DNA of 64,000 bases from Actinostola sp. cb2023 (lineage: Eukaryota > Cnidaria > Anthozoa > Actiniaria > Actinostolidae): positions 266,501 to 330,500 of the forward strand of contig JAUJYZ010001358.1 in assembly GCA_033675265.1 (NCBI GenBank). Direction: 5' to 3'. Of the stretch, positions 20,634-35,000 are shown in pieces (position 1 is the first letter of the stretch; every line of letters begins with the position of its first letter). The position numbers were made by a program, and so were the translations under genes. The notes under the pieces were generated by a model, which worked only from the letters and a program-made list of their open reading frames with translations, ran no database searches and was not told where the DNA came from.

Positions 20634-23600
20634 TTAGACAACCAATATTCCCCATGCCCCACCCTGTAAACGTACCTGTTTCGTAGCCACGTCCCTAATA
20701 CAAGCATATATCCATTCCATTATCATAAAGATGAAGCCAAGACCAATACCGATACCCATAAAGATGAAGACACCAAGCATGTCCTTTAGACTAACGCGCT
20801 TAATGAACGTTGACCCTATGAATAGATCCAATAATGGAGATGTGGGTAACATCTTTGAGAGCAAAGCCGAACGTACGAACAAGTTTTCCTTGACAAGTTT
20901 TCCTTGACAAGGAAAAATTGACAATTTTTTGTCATCTACACGAGCAAGTTTTCCTTGACAAGTTTTCCTTGTGACAAGTTTTCCTTGACAAGGAAAAATT
21001 TGGCGATGTTTTGTCGTCTCAGGAGCAAGTCTTCCTTGTCAAGGAAAATTTGCTCGTGTAGATTCGGCTTAAAGTGCCTATGAAACGAAAAAACAGACCC
21101 CGTTTTTATTTGCTACTACGAAAGTTTACTATTTGCTTGTTTACATGCGTTAATAAAAAGTGAATTGAGCTTCAGGACCATTTTTTATTTCGCGCACGAA
21201 GTTGGGCATTTTGGGTTTCAAAGTGCGACAATTCCCGCTCGGTCAAACTATAGAAATGTGATGTCATAAGTTGTGCAAACAAAGGCATACACAACTTATG
21301 ACGTCACCGAGCCATTGTCAAGGGCCCAGTCTCTTGTCGCACATTTTGGTTGAAAATGATAATTTTCGAACCGCGAAAAGAAAATATTCGCACGCTCAAA
21401 GTCGATGTTTAAATACAGCAAATGTTCAGAGAAAGACCAAACAACAATAATGTACAATAAAACAAGGATCGACATTTTCGTTTCATAGGCACTTTAAGGT
21501 CCGCACTGTTGGTTTTCTAATTTATTCAATCTATATTTTGTTCATTTGTTTCTTTTAATCCTTCTCTGTTTCCTCTTTCTTCTCAGCTTTCTTTCCCACT
21601 TCCTCCTCTTTCCCACTCCGTGTCTCTTTCATCCTTTCTTCTCTCTTTCTAATTTTTCTTTTTTTTCTTTCTTTCTCTCTCTATCTTTCAGTTTCTTTCC
21701 GTTAATTCTTTCTCTTTTTAAACCTAATCATTCCAGTGCAGACAATCTCTTACCTCCTTTGCCGTTTTCTTTCTTCACATTATCAACAACAACCTTACAC
21801 GTGTCCTTGCCCGACCATTTGTGCTTCAGTTGGTCGATAAACAGATCTCTTTGAAGGCGGAATATTTCCATGTTGAACAGATTAGTAGTCGGAGACTGGT
21901 GAGGAAGGGCGAACCCATAACCGTACGTGTTCCCAAACCTGAGGTACAACAAATAGATGATTAAAGAACAGAGAGGGAGAGAGAGGGAGAGAGAGAGAGA
22001 GGAGACTAGAGACGAGATACTAAATGAAGCCAGCAATAGTCCCCTTCATAGTTCCCGGACCTTGCAATGATAGAGACCTTTTTTAACACCTTGGACAAAT
22101 TATTATTCACATGTCTCTATCATTGCAAGGTCACCGTTGGTCTCGCTTCGATGCAAAGGCTCGGCTATCTTTCAAGATGGCGCAGGGAACTGTGAAGGGT
22201 TCAATTTTTTTGTGGTTTGTAATTATTACTTTGGAAGTTATCTAGTCTACACAAGATGCCGTCCAGTCATCAATATTCATAATGTCTCATGATGTCACAC
22301 GTCATGTATGACGTCATAGGAAAATTATTTACAAGATCGCAGCAGCCATCAGTTTTGAATGAGAAAAATGACGTCAAAAATTAATACGTCATATGTCACG
22401 CACGCAGCGAACTTAAAGTTTACAACCATGTTTTGCCCATTGCGTTACTCCAAATGTCACGTAATGTGTCCTCTTAGTGTCACTTGTTATTTTCATGGTT
22501 ATAAGGTTGGTGAAGGTTTTCTTGCATCCCAAGCCCGAAATGCACTATGGGCGATGTGAATGGAATCAGCGAAAGGTCACAACAATACTAAATTTGAAAC
22601 TTGAACTTAAGTCGGCATATTTTCTTCTGTACGTATGTGCATGCTGACATTATTTACATATGATCCACAATACATTTCGGGCTTGGTGTGCAAGATGCAA
22701 GAAAACCTAATTCACCAACTTTTTTTGAAATAGCTGTATGTTCTACAATAGATGTACAACCAATTACACCAATTATACCACTGAAGTATATATTAAGTCA
22801 TTATATCGGGTGCATTCTCATGCCTCTGCTTCATCCTTTGTAAGAAAACCCTAAAAGCATTACCCATAATGCACCCGATATGTTGATAGAAATGAAAGCC
22901 GTAAATTTTGCAATTGGCTGTAAATGCAATAAATATAAAAATATAATATTACGTCATCAAGTCACGCCCAACGTAAGTCAACTTTGTCGTCTTGGTGTTT
23001 TTCCCCTTCGTGTTTGTTATCGTTTGTATACAGCTATTTGTACAAACGGTACGATGATTGCTATAGTGCAGATTTCGTATGACCGTGAAAAATCACGGCA
23101 CGGTCACGGCACGGCACAGTTACGGACACGGCACGGTAACGGCACGAACACGGCACGGTCACAACACGGCACGGTCACAACACGGCACGGTCACGGCAAG
23201 GCACGGTCACGACACGTCACGGCACGCGGTCACGGCACGGTCACAACACGGACACGGAACGGATACGAACACGGAACGGTCACGGACACGGCACGGACAC
23301 GGCACGGATACGGCACGGACACGGCACGGACACGGACACGACACGGACACGGCACGTATACGGCACGGACACGGCATGATCACGGCACGGTCATGGTCAC
23401 GACACGGACACGACACGGCACGGTCAAGGACACGGCACGGCACGGCACGGTCACGACACGGACACGGCACGGTCACGGCACGGTCACGGCACGGACACGA
23501 CACGGACACGGACACGGACACGGCACGTACACGGCACGGTCGCCACACGGACACGGCACGTACACGGCACGTACACGGCACGGTCACGACACGGACACGG

Positions 23601-25550
23601 CACGTACACGGCACGCACGCACGCACGCACACGGCACGTACACGACACGGACACGGCACGGTCACGACACGGACACGGCACGTACACGGCAGGGACACGG
23701 CACGTACACGTTAGAGATAAAAAGAGATAATGTTACCCACAATTCCTTTCGGTCTTTCATCGACAACATAAATCGGTTATATAAATCAAGAATACGCGCG
23801 AGAGATGAATAGAAATAACGCTTTACCTACCCTCCAATAACCTTGAGTATACCACAGTATTTCTTCTGTCGAGTGATGTATTCCAGTATAGGTCGGTCAG
23901 CGATAAAAGCAAAGTTATTGTTCATGACACGATCGATGGCAGTGTCGTAATCTGGCATCCAGGTCTTCTGCTGTTCCATGAACTGCCCCATTACCAGAAA
24001 CCTGACATAAGCAACGAACTGCTAAGCCGGGGGTGTAGGGCATACTTAAGGTACAGACACACACTGCAATTTATGGCAAGTTTGTTGCAGCGTGTGTCCA
24101 CCCCTGCAATGTTGCTCGCGATTGACCAGCACGCGCTCACACGACGTAATTTGTTGCTCGCAATGTTGCAGAAGTAGGACTCGATTCAACTTCTGAAATA
24201 TTGCTGGCAATGTTACGCGCAACATGTGGTTGACACGCCAAGGTACGGACACACGGTGCAACATTGCGCGCAACATTCCCTGCAACAACATGTATTGTTG
24301 CAGCGTGTGTTCACCTCTGCAACATGTTGCGCGCAATGTTGCAGAAGTAGAATCGAGTCCTACTTCTACAAAATTGCGAGCAACAAATTACGTCGTATTA
24401 GCGCGCGCTAGACAATTGCGAGCAATGTTGCAGGGGTGGACACACGCTGCAACAAATTTGCCAGCAATATTGCACGCAATGTTGCACCGTGTGTACGCGA
24501 CCACGATTCCGGCCGCAACATTTCGTGCAACATGTTCTATTGCAGCGTGTGTCGTCCAGCTCTGCATCATGCAGGTTTTTCACTAGCTAGCAACACAAGC
24601 AAAAGTCACATGGAAATGACTCTAAAATGATTACCTTGGTACATCGGTATCCAAGAAAAACTTCTGTAGCTGAGAATCCATCAGAGTCCCATACTTTATC
24701 TTAGTCTGCAGAGCCAAATCCTCTACACTTTCAATAGGAGTCTGCATGCGCGACACTGTTAGATGCGCTGCTAGATTGGCCGTGTACGTAGCGTTGAATA
24801 TCAATATAGCAAACCAGAACACCAACACAGCGATTTTACCAGAGAGTGACGCAGGGTGTTGTCCCCCCTGACGAAGGTAGCATAGCCACGACGACCATAT
24901 CGCGTTGACGAAACTGAACGTGTTCTTGGTGGCTTTGATTTCACGTTCAACCTGACACGAAAAGTGGTAAAATATGACTGAAATTTGAGTAAGTAGAGGT
25001 TTCGATCATACGGTTTCGAGTTCAATTTGATTTTCAAAGAGTATCAAAACTGCACGAGCCCGTAGGACGAGTGCAATTTGAGCTCTTTGAAAAACACACG
25101 CGAGTGCAAATTATTCCAAATTGAACGAGAAATCGTATGATTACCAATTAATAATATTCAATTTGCACTGCAGTGCAAATTACTTTTCAACTGTACTGCT
25201 CTTAGCCAATCAGAACCAAGCATTTTTTTTCATGAATATTATTAAGCCGGTTACAGACGAGCAAATACAACTTGTCAATGCAAAACTTGTCATAGAAAAC
25301 TAGCCTGCGTAGCAAGCGTTTTATAGGCCGCAAGGAAGAGTTTTCGTTTTTTGGCCGCGCGAAAGATAGAAAACTTGCTCGTCTGTAAGGGTCTTAATCA
25401 TGTATATATATATGTGGCTCTGACTTGAAAAAATGGCACAAAAAAATAATTGATTTAATTCTCAATATTTTAAGGCTCAATATAATGAAAGAATAACTGT
25501 GATACATCAGAGAAATAACTAGCTGCTAATTCTGTCATAGCAGCAGTGTA

Positions 25551-25581
<31 letters not shown>

Positions 25582-25594
25582 GTGGTGTTGATGA

Positions 25595-25628
<34 letters not shown>

Positions 25629-25682
25629 GCACTGGTAATGATGACGACGATGATGATGGTAATGATGATGATGATAATGATA

Positions 25683-25714
<32 letters not shown>

Positions 25715-25983
25715 TGGGGTGGTGGTTGATGATATGATGATTGCTGGCGTATTTCATCGAGTATGCTAAATGTTCCTAGGCGTTATGTGGGTATATAAAC
25801 GATTGATTGATGATGATGATGATGCACTGGTAATGATGATGATAATGGTGGTGGTGGTGGTAGTTGTGGTGGTAGTTGATGATATCTGGTGGCGATGAAG
25901 AGTCTTTGATGATGATGATGATGATGATGGTGCACTGGATTTGATGATGATGGTGGTGGCGGTGGTGCACTGGTAATGATGAC

Positions 25984-26067
<84 letters not shown>

Positions 26068-29000
26068 TGGGGTGGTGGTTGATGATATGATGATTGCTGG
26101 CTCATTTCGTCGAGTATGCTAAATGCTCCTAGGCGTTATGTGGGTATATAAACGATTGATTGATTGACGATGATGATGATGCACTAGTAATGATGATGAT
26201 GATGGTGGGGGTGGTGGTAGTTGTGGTGGTAGTTGATGATATCTGGTGGCGATGAAGAGTCTTTGATGATGATGATGATGATGATGATGGTGCACTGGAA
26301 GTGATGATGATGATGATGGTGGTGGTGGTGCACTGGTAATGATGACGATGATGATGATGATTATGGTAATGATGATGATGATGATGATGATACTATTATT
26401 ACTGATACCTTTAGTTTATTAGGATGCTGGGCGTAACGTCCATAGAAACCAAATGGACTCAACATACTAAAGTTCCACAATACAAGTCCCATTGCCACCA
26501 CCATACCACATATAGCAATCCATAGGTCTCTATGTGAACACAAACAATAGCATTATCATGTAGAAATATAAATACATGGATGGATGAATTATAAATGGAT
26601 GGATGGATGGATGGATGAATGAATTGTAAATGGATGGATGGATGGATGGATGAATGGGTGCATGAATAAATGGATGAATGGATGATTGAATAAATGGATG
26701 AATGGATGGATGAATAAATAAAATATAAATACATGGATGAATAAATAAATGGCTAAATGAATAAATAAATGAATGAATGAATGAATACATTTTTAAATGA
26801 ATAAATGAATGACTAACTAACTAACTAAATACATATCGCAAGGTTTGAGTATTCACCGTCAACGTTCTTAACTGTACATACCTGTGATAGGGCCTCAAAA
26901 ACCGGAAGTAGTTTTCGTGCACCTTGTTGACCCGCATCACAAAAGCGATGCCAAATGTCATGTATGGGTGGGTGAAATCAACCACATTCTGTCCGTCGGA
27001 GTTTATGGTCAGCGGTGCAATACTAAGTTTTGCCCTCTGAAAGCAAAACAAATGTTGTTGTAAAGATCACGTATATTATTTTCTTCACATAAGTATGGCG
27101 AATAAAGGGGACACGCCAGAGCAGCCCATAAGTAAGTAAGTAGTATTTATAGTTTATTTATTCACGATAAAACTCGTCAGAACGGCCAAAAGGGAGCCGG
27201 AAGGGAGGGATAGATGCATGGAGGAAGGAGCAAGGGACGAGGAAGTAAGAAGGAATAAAGGCAGGAAGGAAGGAGCAAGGGACGAGGATGTAAGAAGGAA
27301 TAAAGGTAGGAAGGAAGGAGCAAGGGACGAGGAAGTAAGAAGGAATAAAGGCAGGAAGGAAGGAGCAAGGGACGAGGAAGTAAGAAGGAATAAAGTCAGG
27401 AAGGAAGGAGCAAGGAATGAGAAAGTAAGAATCAGCAAGGGAGGAAGGAGCAAGGGAGGAAGGAGCAAGGGAGGAAGGAGCAAGGGAGGAAGGAGCAAGG
27501 GAGGAAGGAGCAAGGGAGGAAGGGCAAGGGGCAAGGGGAAGGAGCAAGGGAGGAAGGAGCAAGGGAGGAAGGAGCAAGGGAGGAAGGAGCAAGGGAGGAA
27601 GGAGCAAGGGAGGAAGGAGCAAGGGAGGAAGGGCAAGGAAGGAGCAAGGGAGGAAGGAGCAAGGGAGGAAGGAGCAAGGGAGGAAGGAGCAAGGGAGGAA
27701 GGAGCAAGGGAGGAAGGAGCAAGGGAGGAAGGAGCAAGGGAGGAAGGAGCAAGGGAGGAAGGAGCAAGGGAGGCAGGGAGGAATAGAGGCAGGGAAGGAA
27801 GGAGTAAGGGAGGAAGGAGCAAGGGAGGCAGAGAGGCATATAAGGTGTATAACAATGTTTTTTTTTCGCACAGTGTCTACTCACTATTTGAAAGTGGCAA
27901 CGTAATGACGTACCTCGTCGATGATCTCACGCATGACCCCGTTCCACTTCCCAGTCATTCTGTCTCTAGTTCCAAACTTCCCATCAGGCGCAAGAAAGAT
28001 TTTATATCGAAATCCAAGTTCTTTACTCATGTAGTTCAAGATATCAATGCTTAGTCCCTCGAACTGGTCAGTTTGATTGTTACCTCCATGTGAGGACTTC
28101 TTTCTCATTACAAATGGGGGAGCCTACAGAAAGACATTCATCATAATCATCATATCATCACTAACGCCATCAGTCGTTTCCCCTAAAAAAAAACCATAAT
28201 GCCTCGCGAACACACTAGTTACCAGTTTGTCTGCGCATTTCCAAAATATAAATTGAAGGTTGTGTGTGATAGTCTCATATTAATAAATTTATTTAAAAAA
28301 AAAATAGATTCACAAAACGTCCCATAATTCCTTGCGATCACACTAGTTACCAGTTTTACCGCGCATTTCCAAAATTAATTACCAATAGATTCACAAAAAC
28401 GTCCCATAATTCCTTGCGATCACACTAGTTACCAGTTTTTCCGCGCATTCCCGAAAAATAGATTACAGATAGATTCATTACTTACCAAAACTGACACAAC
28501 ATCAACGGTTTTGTTCTTCAGGTAGTTAGGAATGGCAAAGGGGACCTTAGTACTACCAGACGTCCACATCACTGTCGTTTGATTTATTGTAGTAAGACCT
28601 CTATTAGAGTCCCATTCGGCAAACTAAAGGTAACAAGACGCTCTATAAGCGTTCACTCGGCGGACTTCAGCAATGAGCCTTCGGTTTCCTCAGCGGCACA
28701 GAGCGCATGCGCCTTGGTACCAAGTTGGCGATTTGTGGCCATAAGAAAAAGAAAGCCCATCTTTCAACGTGCGTGCCACAGGTAGCCCGCCGAATAATTA
28801 TGGATAAACTCACCTTCACCGAACCAGAACCTCGAACATTAATGACGTCAAAGTTGGCACATCTTGGTTCTCCTGTTTCCTCGAAACTCAAGTCATGCAT
28901 GGCGCCGTCCATGGTTGCCTAGCAACAACACACAGGAAAACGACGACGAATTGATTTAATTAACAATGCAGTACGGGACAAAACAAAGATGGCGGATTAA

Positions 29001-32000
29001 GTAACATTTACCACAATCCATCGCGCGCTGATAAACCAGTAGACCTCGAGTTTTTAAAACATCACAATTAGCAAGTGTGAAGCTGTTTCCTGCTTTACTG
29101 ATTGATGTGAACGTGTCAGATAGTTTGTAGATGTGAGTAGTACTGATTTAGGTTAAGTATGAAGCTGTTACCTGCTTTATTTATGTGAACGTGTCAGACC
29201 GTTTCGGTAGCTACACGGATGTGAGTGGTACTGATCTAGGTTCGCAAAGGATTACTGGGTAAAATGTACGGCCGCCATCTTTTTTTCTGTACGGTGGGTT
29301 GGAATGAAAGACACAATTTTCACAATTTCCTTTGCATGTGCTGGCGCTTCATCTCCTTGCGTCACTAATGACATCCTAGGGCTCATCTCCAGTCCCCCTC
29401 CTGTCCCCCTTCCCTGTGAGAGCCTGGTACGCAGGCTAGTGACATCACAGTGTACCTTTTTGATGTTGTGGAAAAGTTCCGCTCCACCTTTTTTGACCTG
29501 CTTATCGTGAGAGCAAATACCCATGGACAAGCCTGACGACGATAGTTGTATGCCTTGATGTAGTGTATCGTGAATCCCTTTAGCAGCAATAAGCACCGAG
29601 TCAAACACGTACCCAGCTGATGCCTGTCATAGACAAGATTACAAGATCAATCATGTAATGATGTACCGGCCAACTCAGGAACCTCTAAATATTATTTCAA
29701 TATCAAAACATTATTGATTCTGAAACTGTGGTGAAACGAGAGTTGACACCCGCCATCTTGTCAGCCGCATTAGGCACCTTTTAAGGCTTTAAACACCCAT
29801 TCCACGATAAACGAGGCGAATAGGGTATAAGAATTGACAAAAATATTATGGAATACTTTCTATTAAAAAATTAGGTACTCCAAAAGTCAAATTATTCAAA
29901 TTTGAGTATCTGGAAAAAAAATGATGTAATCTTTTAATGCAAAAAATTGCGAGCATATAATCGATAGGCTGTTGTTTCCCAATCGTGAAAATTATAAAAA
30001 ATAGAAATAAATCCTTAAAAAATTCTTGTATTTTATGAGAAACAGAATAGACGACTCATATGTGCTCGGGTGGTGCAAAACATACCGCTAAAACAGCAAA
30101 CACACAAAAATATACCTGAAGAAAGATACTTTTCTCTATTTTCAGTTTTTTTTAAATCAGAGAGCATATATGTCAAAATAAATACTGTATAGGATACTTC
30201 TACCGTAGAATACGTCTATGGGACGATATATTTTATATTTGTCGATGAGTTTACCTTGAACGATTATAGTTTGAGTCAGAAATAATCAGAATTGTGCTAT
30301 GAATAGACGTTGGGGAAAAAATTATATATTATATTGGTAACTACAAAAAGTAACGGAGGTTTCTACGAGGCAGATATGTTTAGTAAAATCATATAGCCAT
30401 TAATATAATCATGATAAACATTTATCATTGTGTTCTTCACGATCTCTGATGAATTATTAAATACTATTGACTTGCTATAAAACATGCAATCATTGGCATG
30501 CATGAACATTAGCGTGCTTGCTGCTCATCCATTTGAGGTATCATTATAAACTAATAATAACCGAATTTGTCCAAACACTCGATGTTCTTGGTTTATAAAT
30601 GTTTAGCTGCCGACAATGCAGCTGATGAGTTGTCGAGAGTAATATATATCACTACAGCAATTTGCACTAAGATAGATCGGAGAACACATTTGGTAACGGA
30701 GGTTACTGTTTCGTTCATCTGCTGATTTTCTTGATTTTCCAGTTTAATAAATCAAAAATCAGAGTTTTAAGCCTCTCTGGATGCAACGGACCCTTGCTAA
30801 GATGCCTGGTAGAGATTTAAAATCACTCTCTACAGAGGTTTCGTCGATTGACAATACTCTCTGGCTTCTACCACAAGAGAAACAATATGGCGGATACAGC
30901 TTAGTTCCAACCTCGATCTCGAGCAGCTTAGTGGACACTGTTTGTACTTAAGATATCACTCTCTTTGTGTCGTCAAACATACGCATTTCACGGTGCAGCT
31001 TAGCATTCCATCTTCGATGCTTAAAGTCCCTATTAATCTCCCGAGTGCATGACGTCGAATAGCCCGAGAACCAATCAGATTGCACGATGTATGTAGATTA
31101 ATTCATGAGTTGGTAATTAACTATAAATAGATTGTAAATATGTCATATTTGTGTTTTAAATAAAGTATGTATGTAGGTTCATGAGTTGGTAGAGATAGAG
31201 AACCAATCAGATTGCACGATGATGTATGTGTTGGTGTAGGATGTATGTCATGAGTTGGTAGAGATAGAGAACCAATCATATTGCACGATGTATGTAGGTT
31301 CATGAGTTGGTAGAGATAGAGAACCAATCATATTGCACGATGTATGTAGGTTCATGAGTTGGTAGAGATAGAGAACCAATCAGATTACACGATGTATGTA
31401 GGTTCATGAGTTGGTAGAGATAGAGAACCAATCAGATTACACGATGTATGTAGGTTCATGAGTTGGTAGAGATAGAGAACCAATCAGATTGCACGATGTA
31501 TGTAGGTTCATGAGATGGTAGAGAGAGATAGAACCAATCAGATTGCACGATGTATGTAGGTTCATGAGAGTTGGTAGAGATAGAGAACCAATCATATTGC
31601 ACGATGTATGTAGGTTCATGAGTTGGTAGAGATAGAGAACCAATCAGATTACACGATGTATGTATGTAGGTTCATGAGATGGTAGAGATAGAGAACCAAT
31701 CAGATTGCACGATGTATGTAGGTTCATGAGATGGTAGAGATAGAGAACCAATCAGATTGCACGATGTATGTAGTTCATGAATGGTAGAGATAGAGAACCA
31801 ATCAGATTGCACGATGTATGTAGGTTCATGAGTTACACGATGTATGTAGGTTCATGAGTTGGTAGAGATAGAGAACCAATCAGATTACACGATGTATGTA
31901 GGTTCATGAGTTGGTAGAGATAGAGAACCAATCAGATTACACGATGTATGTAGGTTCATGAGATGGTAGAGATAGAGAACCAATCAGATTGCACGATGTA

Positions 32001-35000
32001 TGTAGGTTCATGAGTTGGTAGAGATAGAGAACCAATCAGATTACACGATGTATGTAGGTTCATGAGATGGTAGAGATGGTAGAGATAGAGAACCAATCAG
32101 ATTGCACGATGCATGTAGGTTCATGAGATGGTAGAGATAGAGAACCAATCAGATTGCACGATGTATGTAGGTTCATGAGTTGGTAGAGATAGAGAACCAA
32201 TCATATTGCACGATGTATGTAGGTTCATGAGATGGTAGAGATAGAGAACCAATCAGATTGCACGATGTATGTAGGTTCATGAGATGGTAGAGATAGAGAA
32301 CCAATCATATTGCACGATGTATGTAGGTTCATGAGATGGTAGAGATAGAGAACCAATCATATTGCACGATGTATGTAGGTTCATGAGATGGTAGAGATAG
32401 AGAACCAATCATATTGCACGATGTATGTAGGTTCATGAGATGGTAGAGATAGAGAACCAATCATATTGCACGATGTATGTAGGTTCATGAGATGCATGGT
32501 TCTTACCGTGATCTCAGAGGATCGATTCAAAGTCTTCATTTTATCCTCAATGTTGTGCTGTAGATTTCTGAACTCGGTTCCTTTGCCAATGGACGGTCTC
32601 AAACCAACCAGACCTCTCATGTATGGGGGGACAACGCGAAGAGATCCCACCAAATGTTTCTGGAAAGAAATACAATAAGTATTGTTTAATAAACGAGCAG
32701 GAATCCATGGATATAGTTTACAGATCTTTTCTTTTCGTCTTCAAAGCAAATTACGATGATGAGCGTCTTTATGATACTCTACTTACATCATTGTTTCCAA
32801 GATCCGAGAAAATCCAAGCCCACTCCTCGAGGTGAATCAATCTCTGCGCAACCTGTAGTAACTCCTTGACGGCCCAGAACGGACAGAACACGATCACGAC
32901 GCGTAGATCAGCGTTTGACAGAGCTCTCAGTTCACGATATGGAAAGATCCTTCGCTTGGACATTGGATGCGGTGGGAACAGACGATCCAGAGGGATGTCG
33001 ATTTCGTGCTCCGCTGCGAGGATTCTGAACGCATTTTTGCCTTGTGAATCTATGAGTGTTAAGAGCAATAATCAATAACCAAAAACAAACGGGGCCCTAC
33101 TGACTGAATGGTAAGGGGTGGACTACTTGTCGAAAAAAATTATCGTATGAGTGGGAAGTAGTTGTGGTACGGTTCGTGCCGTGTCCAAGCATTCTGATTG
33201 GTTGAGCAATGATTTTGCGCGCTGTGATTGGTTGAATAGACTGTCTTCGATTCCGTACCGTGACGGTAAATCCGGCCGTACCGTACGTTCCCACTCATAC
33301 CAGAGCCATACACAGCTCATGATCAGGGACAGGAGGGGCAGTTGCCTCCTAGCAAAGCGACAAAGATAGCAAAAACTAAAATAACTGTACTATTTATTTA
33401 TTTTTGTTGTTGTTTTAAAAATACGTACTGCCCCCCTTGAATTTTGGTTTATGTACGGCCCTGCGTCGACAATGCCTACTATGATTATCTTACATTCTTT
33501 GTAGTCGTCGCCCCGTAGACCTAAAACAGCAACTCTCTTCCATTTGTAGTTCCTAACGATATCTATTAGGGCCTGGGCCTTCAGCTTCTCGGACGGGCTC
33601 ATGCGCAGTAAATACCCATACTCCTGTGAATTTAGATCGGAAGTGTCCCAGCTGGTCAGCGGTAAGATTTGTGGTACATGCGCGATTGACGTCAAGGGGC
33701 CTGTTACTGGAATGGCGGCGCTCGTCATTGGGCCAATCAGAGCAACGACTCCAAGGGAAAGAAGCTTATTGGCTGCAAGCAAAATATGGTATGACGTCAT
33801 CAGCTGGAGGAGCATGGCAGCACTGGCTCTGCAGTACTTTATAAATAAAAAGATAGATGGATAGACAGATGGACAGACAGACGGATGGGTGAACAGACAG
33901 ATGGACAGACAGACGGATGGGTGGATAGACAGATGGACAGACAGACGGATGGGTGAACAGACAGATGGACAGACAGACGGATGGGTGAACAGACAGATGG
34001 ACAGACAGACGGATGGGTGAACAGACAGATGGACAGACAGACGGATGGGTGAACAGACAGATGGACAGACAGACGGATGGGTGAACAGACAGATGGATAG
34101 ACAGACGGATGGGTGAACAGACAGATGGACAGACAGATGAATGGGTGGACAGACAGATGGAGAGACAGACGGATGGGTGGACAGACAGATGGACAGACAG
34201 ACGGATGGGTGGACAGACAGATGGACAGACAGATGAATCGGTGGACAGACAGATGGACAGACAGACGGATGGGTGGACAGACAAATGGACAGATGGACAG
34301 ACAGACGGATGGATGGGTGGACAGACAGATGGACAGACATCCAGACAAACAGACAGACAGGTCGACAGGTATTACTCTACCTTTATGAATATTATCATAA
34401 TCGTCATCAGGGTCGACCTTCTCTACGTATCCCCTCAACGGTTTACCAAGGAAGCTACCGTCACCATTCACCTTGTCAATTGCCAAATAAAAAGCAATTT
34501 CTTCAGGAGACTTCTGAAAGCGAGGTTCGTTGTAGCTTAAAATCGCCCCTTGTGACGTAATAAAGAAATAATTAGTTAGTGACCTTTGTTCAGAAGTCAG
34601 GTGCAAACCAAAATGGCCGCCATGAAGTCACGTGCAAGCCAACAATAACAACATGGCCGCCATGAAGTCACGTGCAAACCAACATGGCCGCCATGAAGTC
34701 ATGTGCAAACCAACATGACCGCCATGAAGTCATGTGCAAACCAACAATAACAACATGGCCGCCATGAAGTCACGTGCAAACCAACATGGCCGCCATGAAG
34801 TCACGTGCAAACCAACATGGCCGCCATGAAGTCACGTGCAAACCAACATGGCCGCCAGGACGTCACGTGAAGTCTATCTTTAACTATTTGTTTTCTAAAT
34901 GACTGCAGAGTGCAATGATTTAATTTTATTGTTTCCTTGCATGTAACTAAACATTTCAGTCTATTAAAGATTTTCAAAGCCGTAACACCTGAATTGAAGA

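Noticed and set aside
20634..20924. Extending the last receptor exon upstream (minus) to use all 96 codons of the frame
   Set aside because: The upstream part (GKLVKENLFVRSALLSKM) derives from the AAGTTTTCCTTGACAAG foldback element. The acceptor TTCATAG at 20816 keeps phase and gives the spacing to M4 expected for AMPA-type receptors.
22880..23812. 310-codon frame rich in HGHGT on the plus strand and PCPCR frames on the minus strand
   Set aside because: Caused by the CACGGN satellite, which is open in several frames at once. The flanking codons show no gene.
27154..28054. Long frames of SLAPSSLAPS and KGGRSKGGRS
   Set aside because: Translation of the 15-bp purine minisatellite. The real coding content here is only the S1 exon of the receptor at 27914-28123.
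33390..34606. 316- and 255-codon minus-strand frames
   Set aside because: The centre is satellite translation (HPSVCLSICL). Only the ends are real receptor exons, separated by splice sites.
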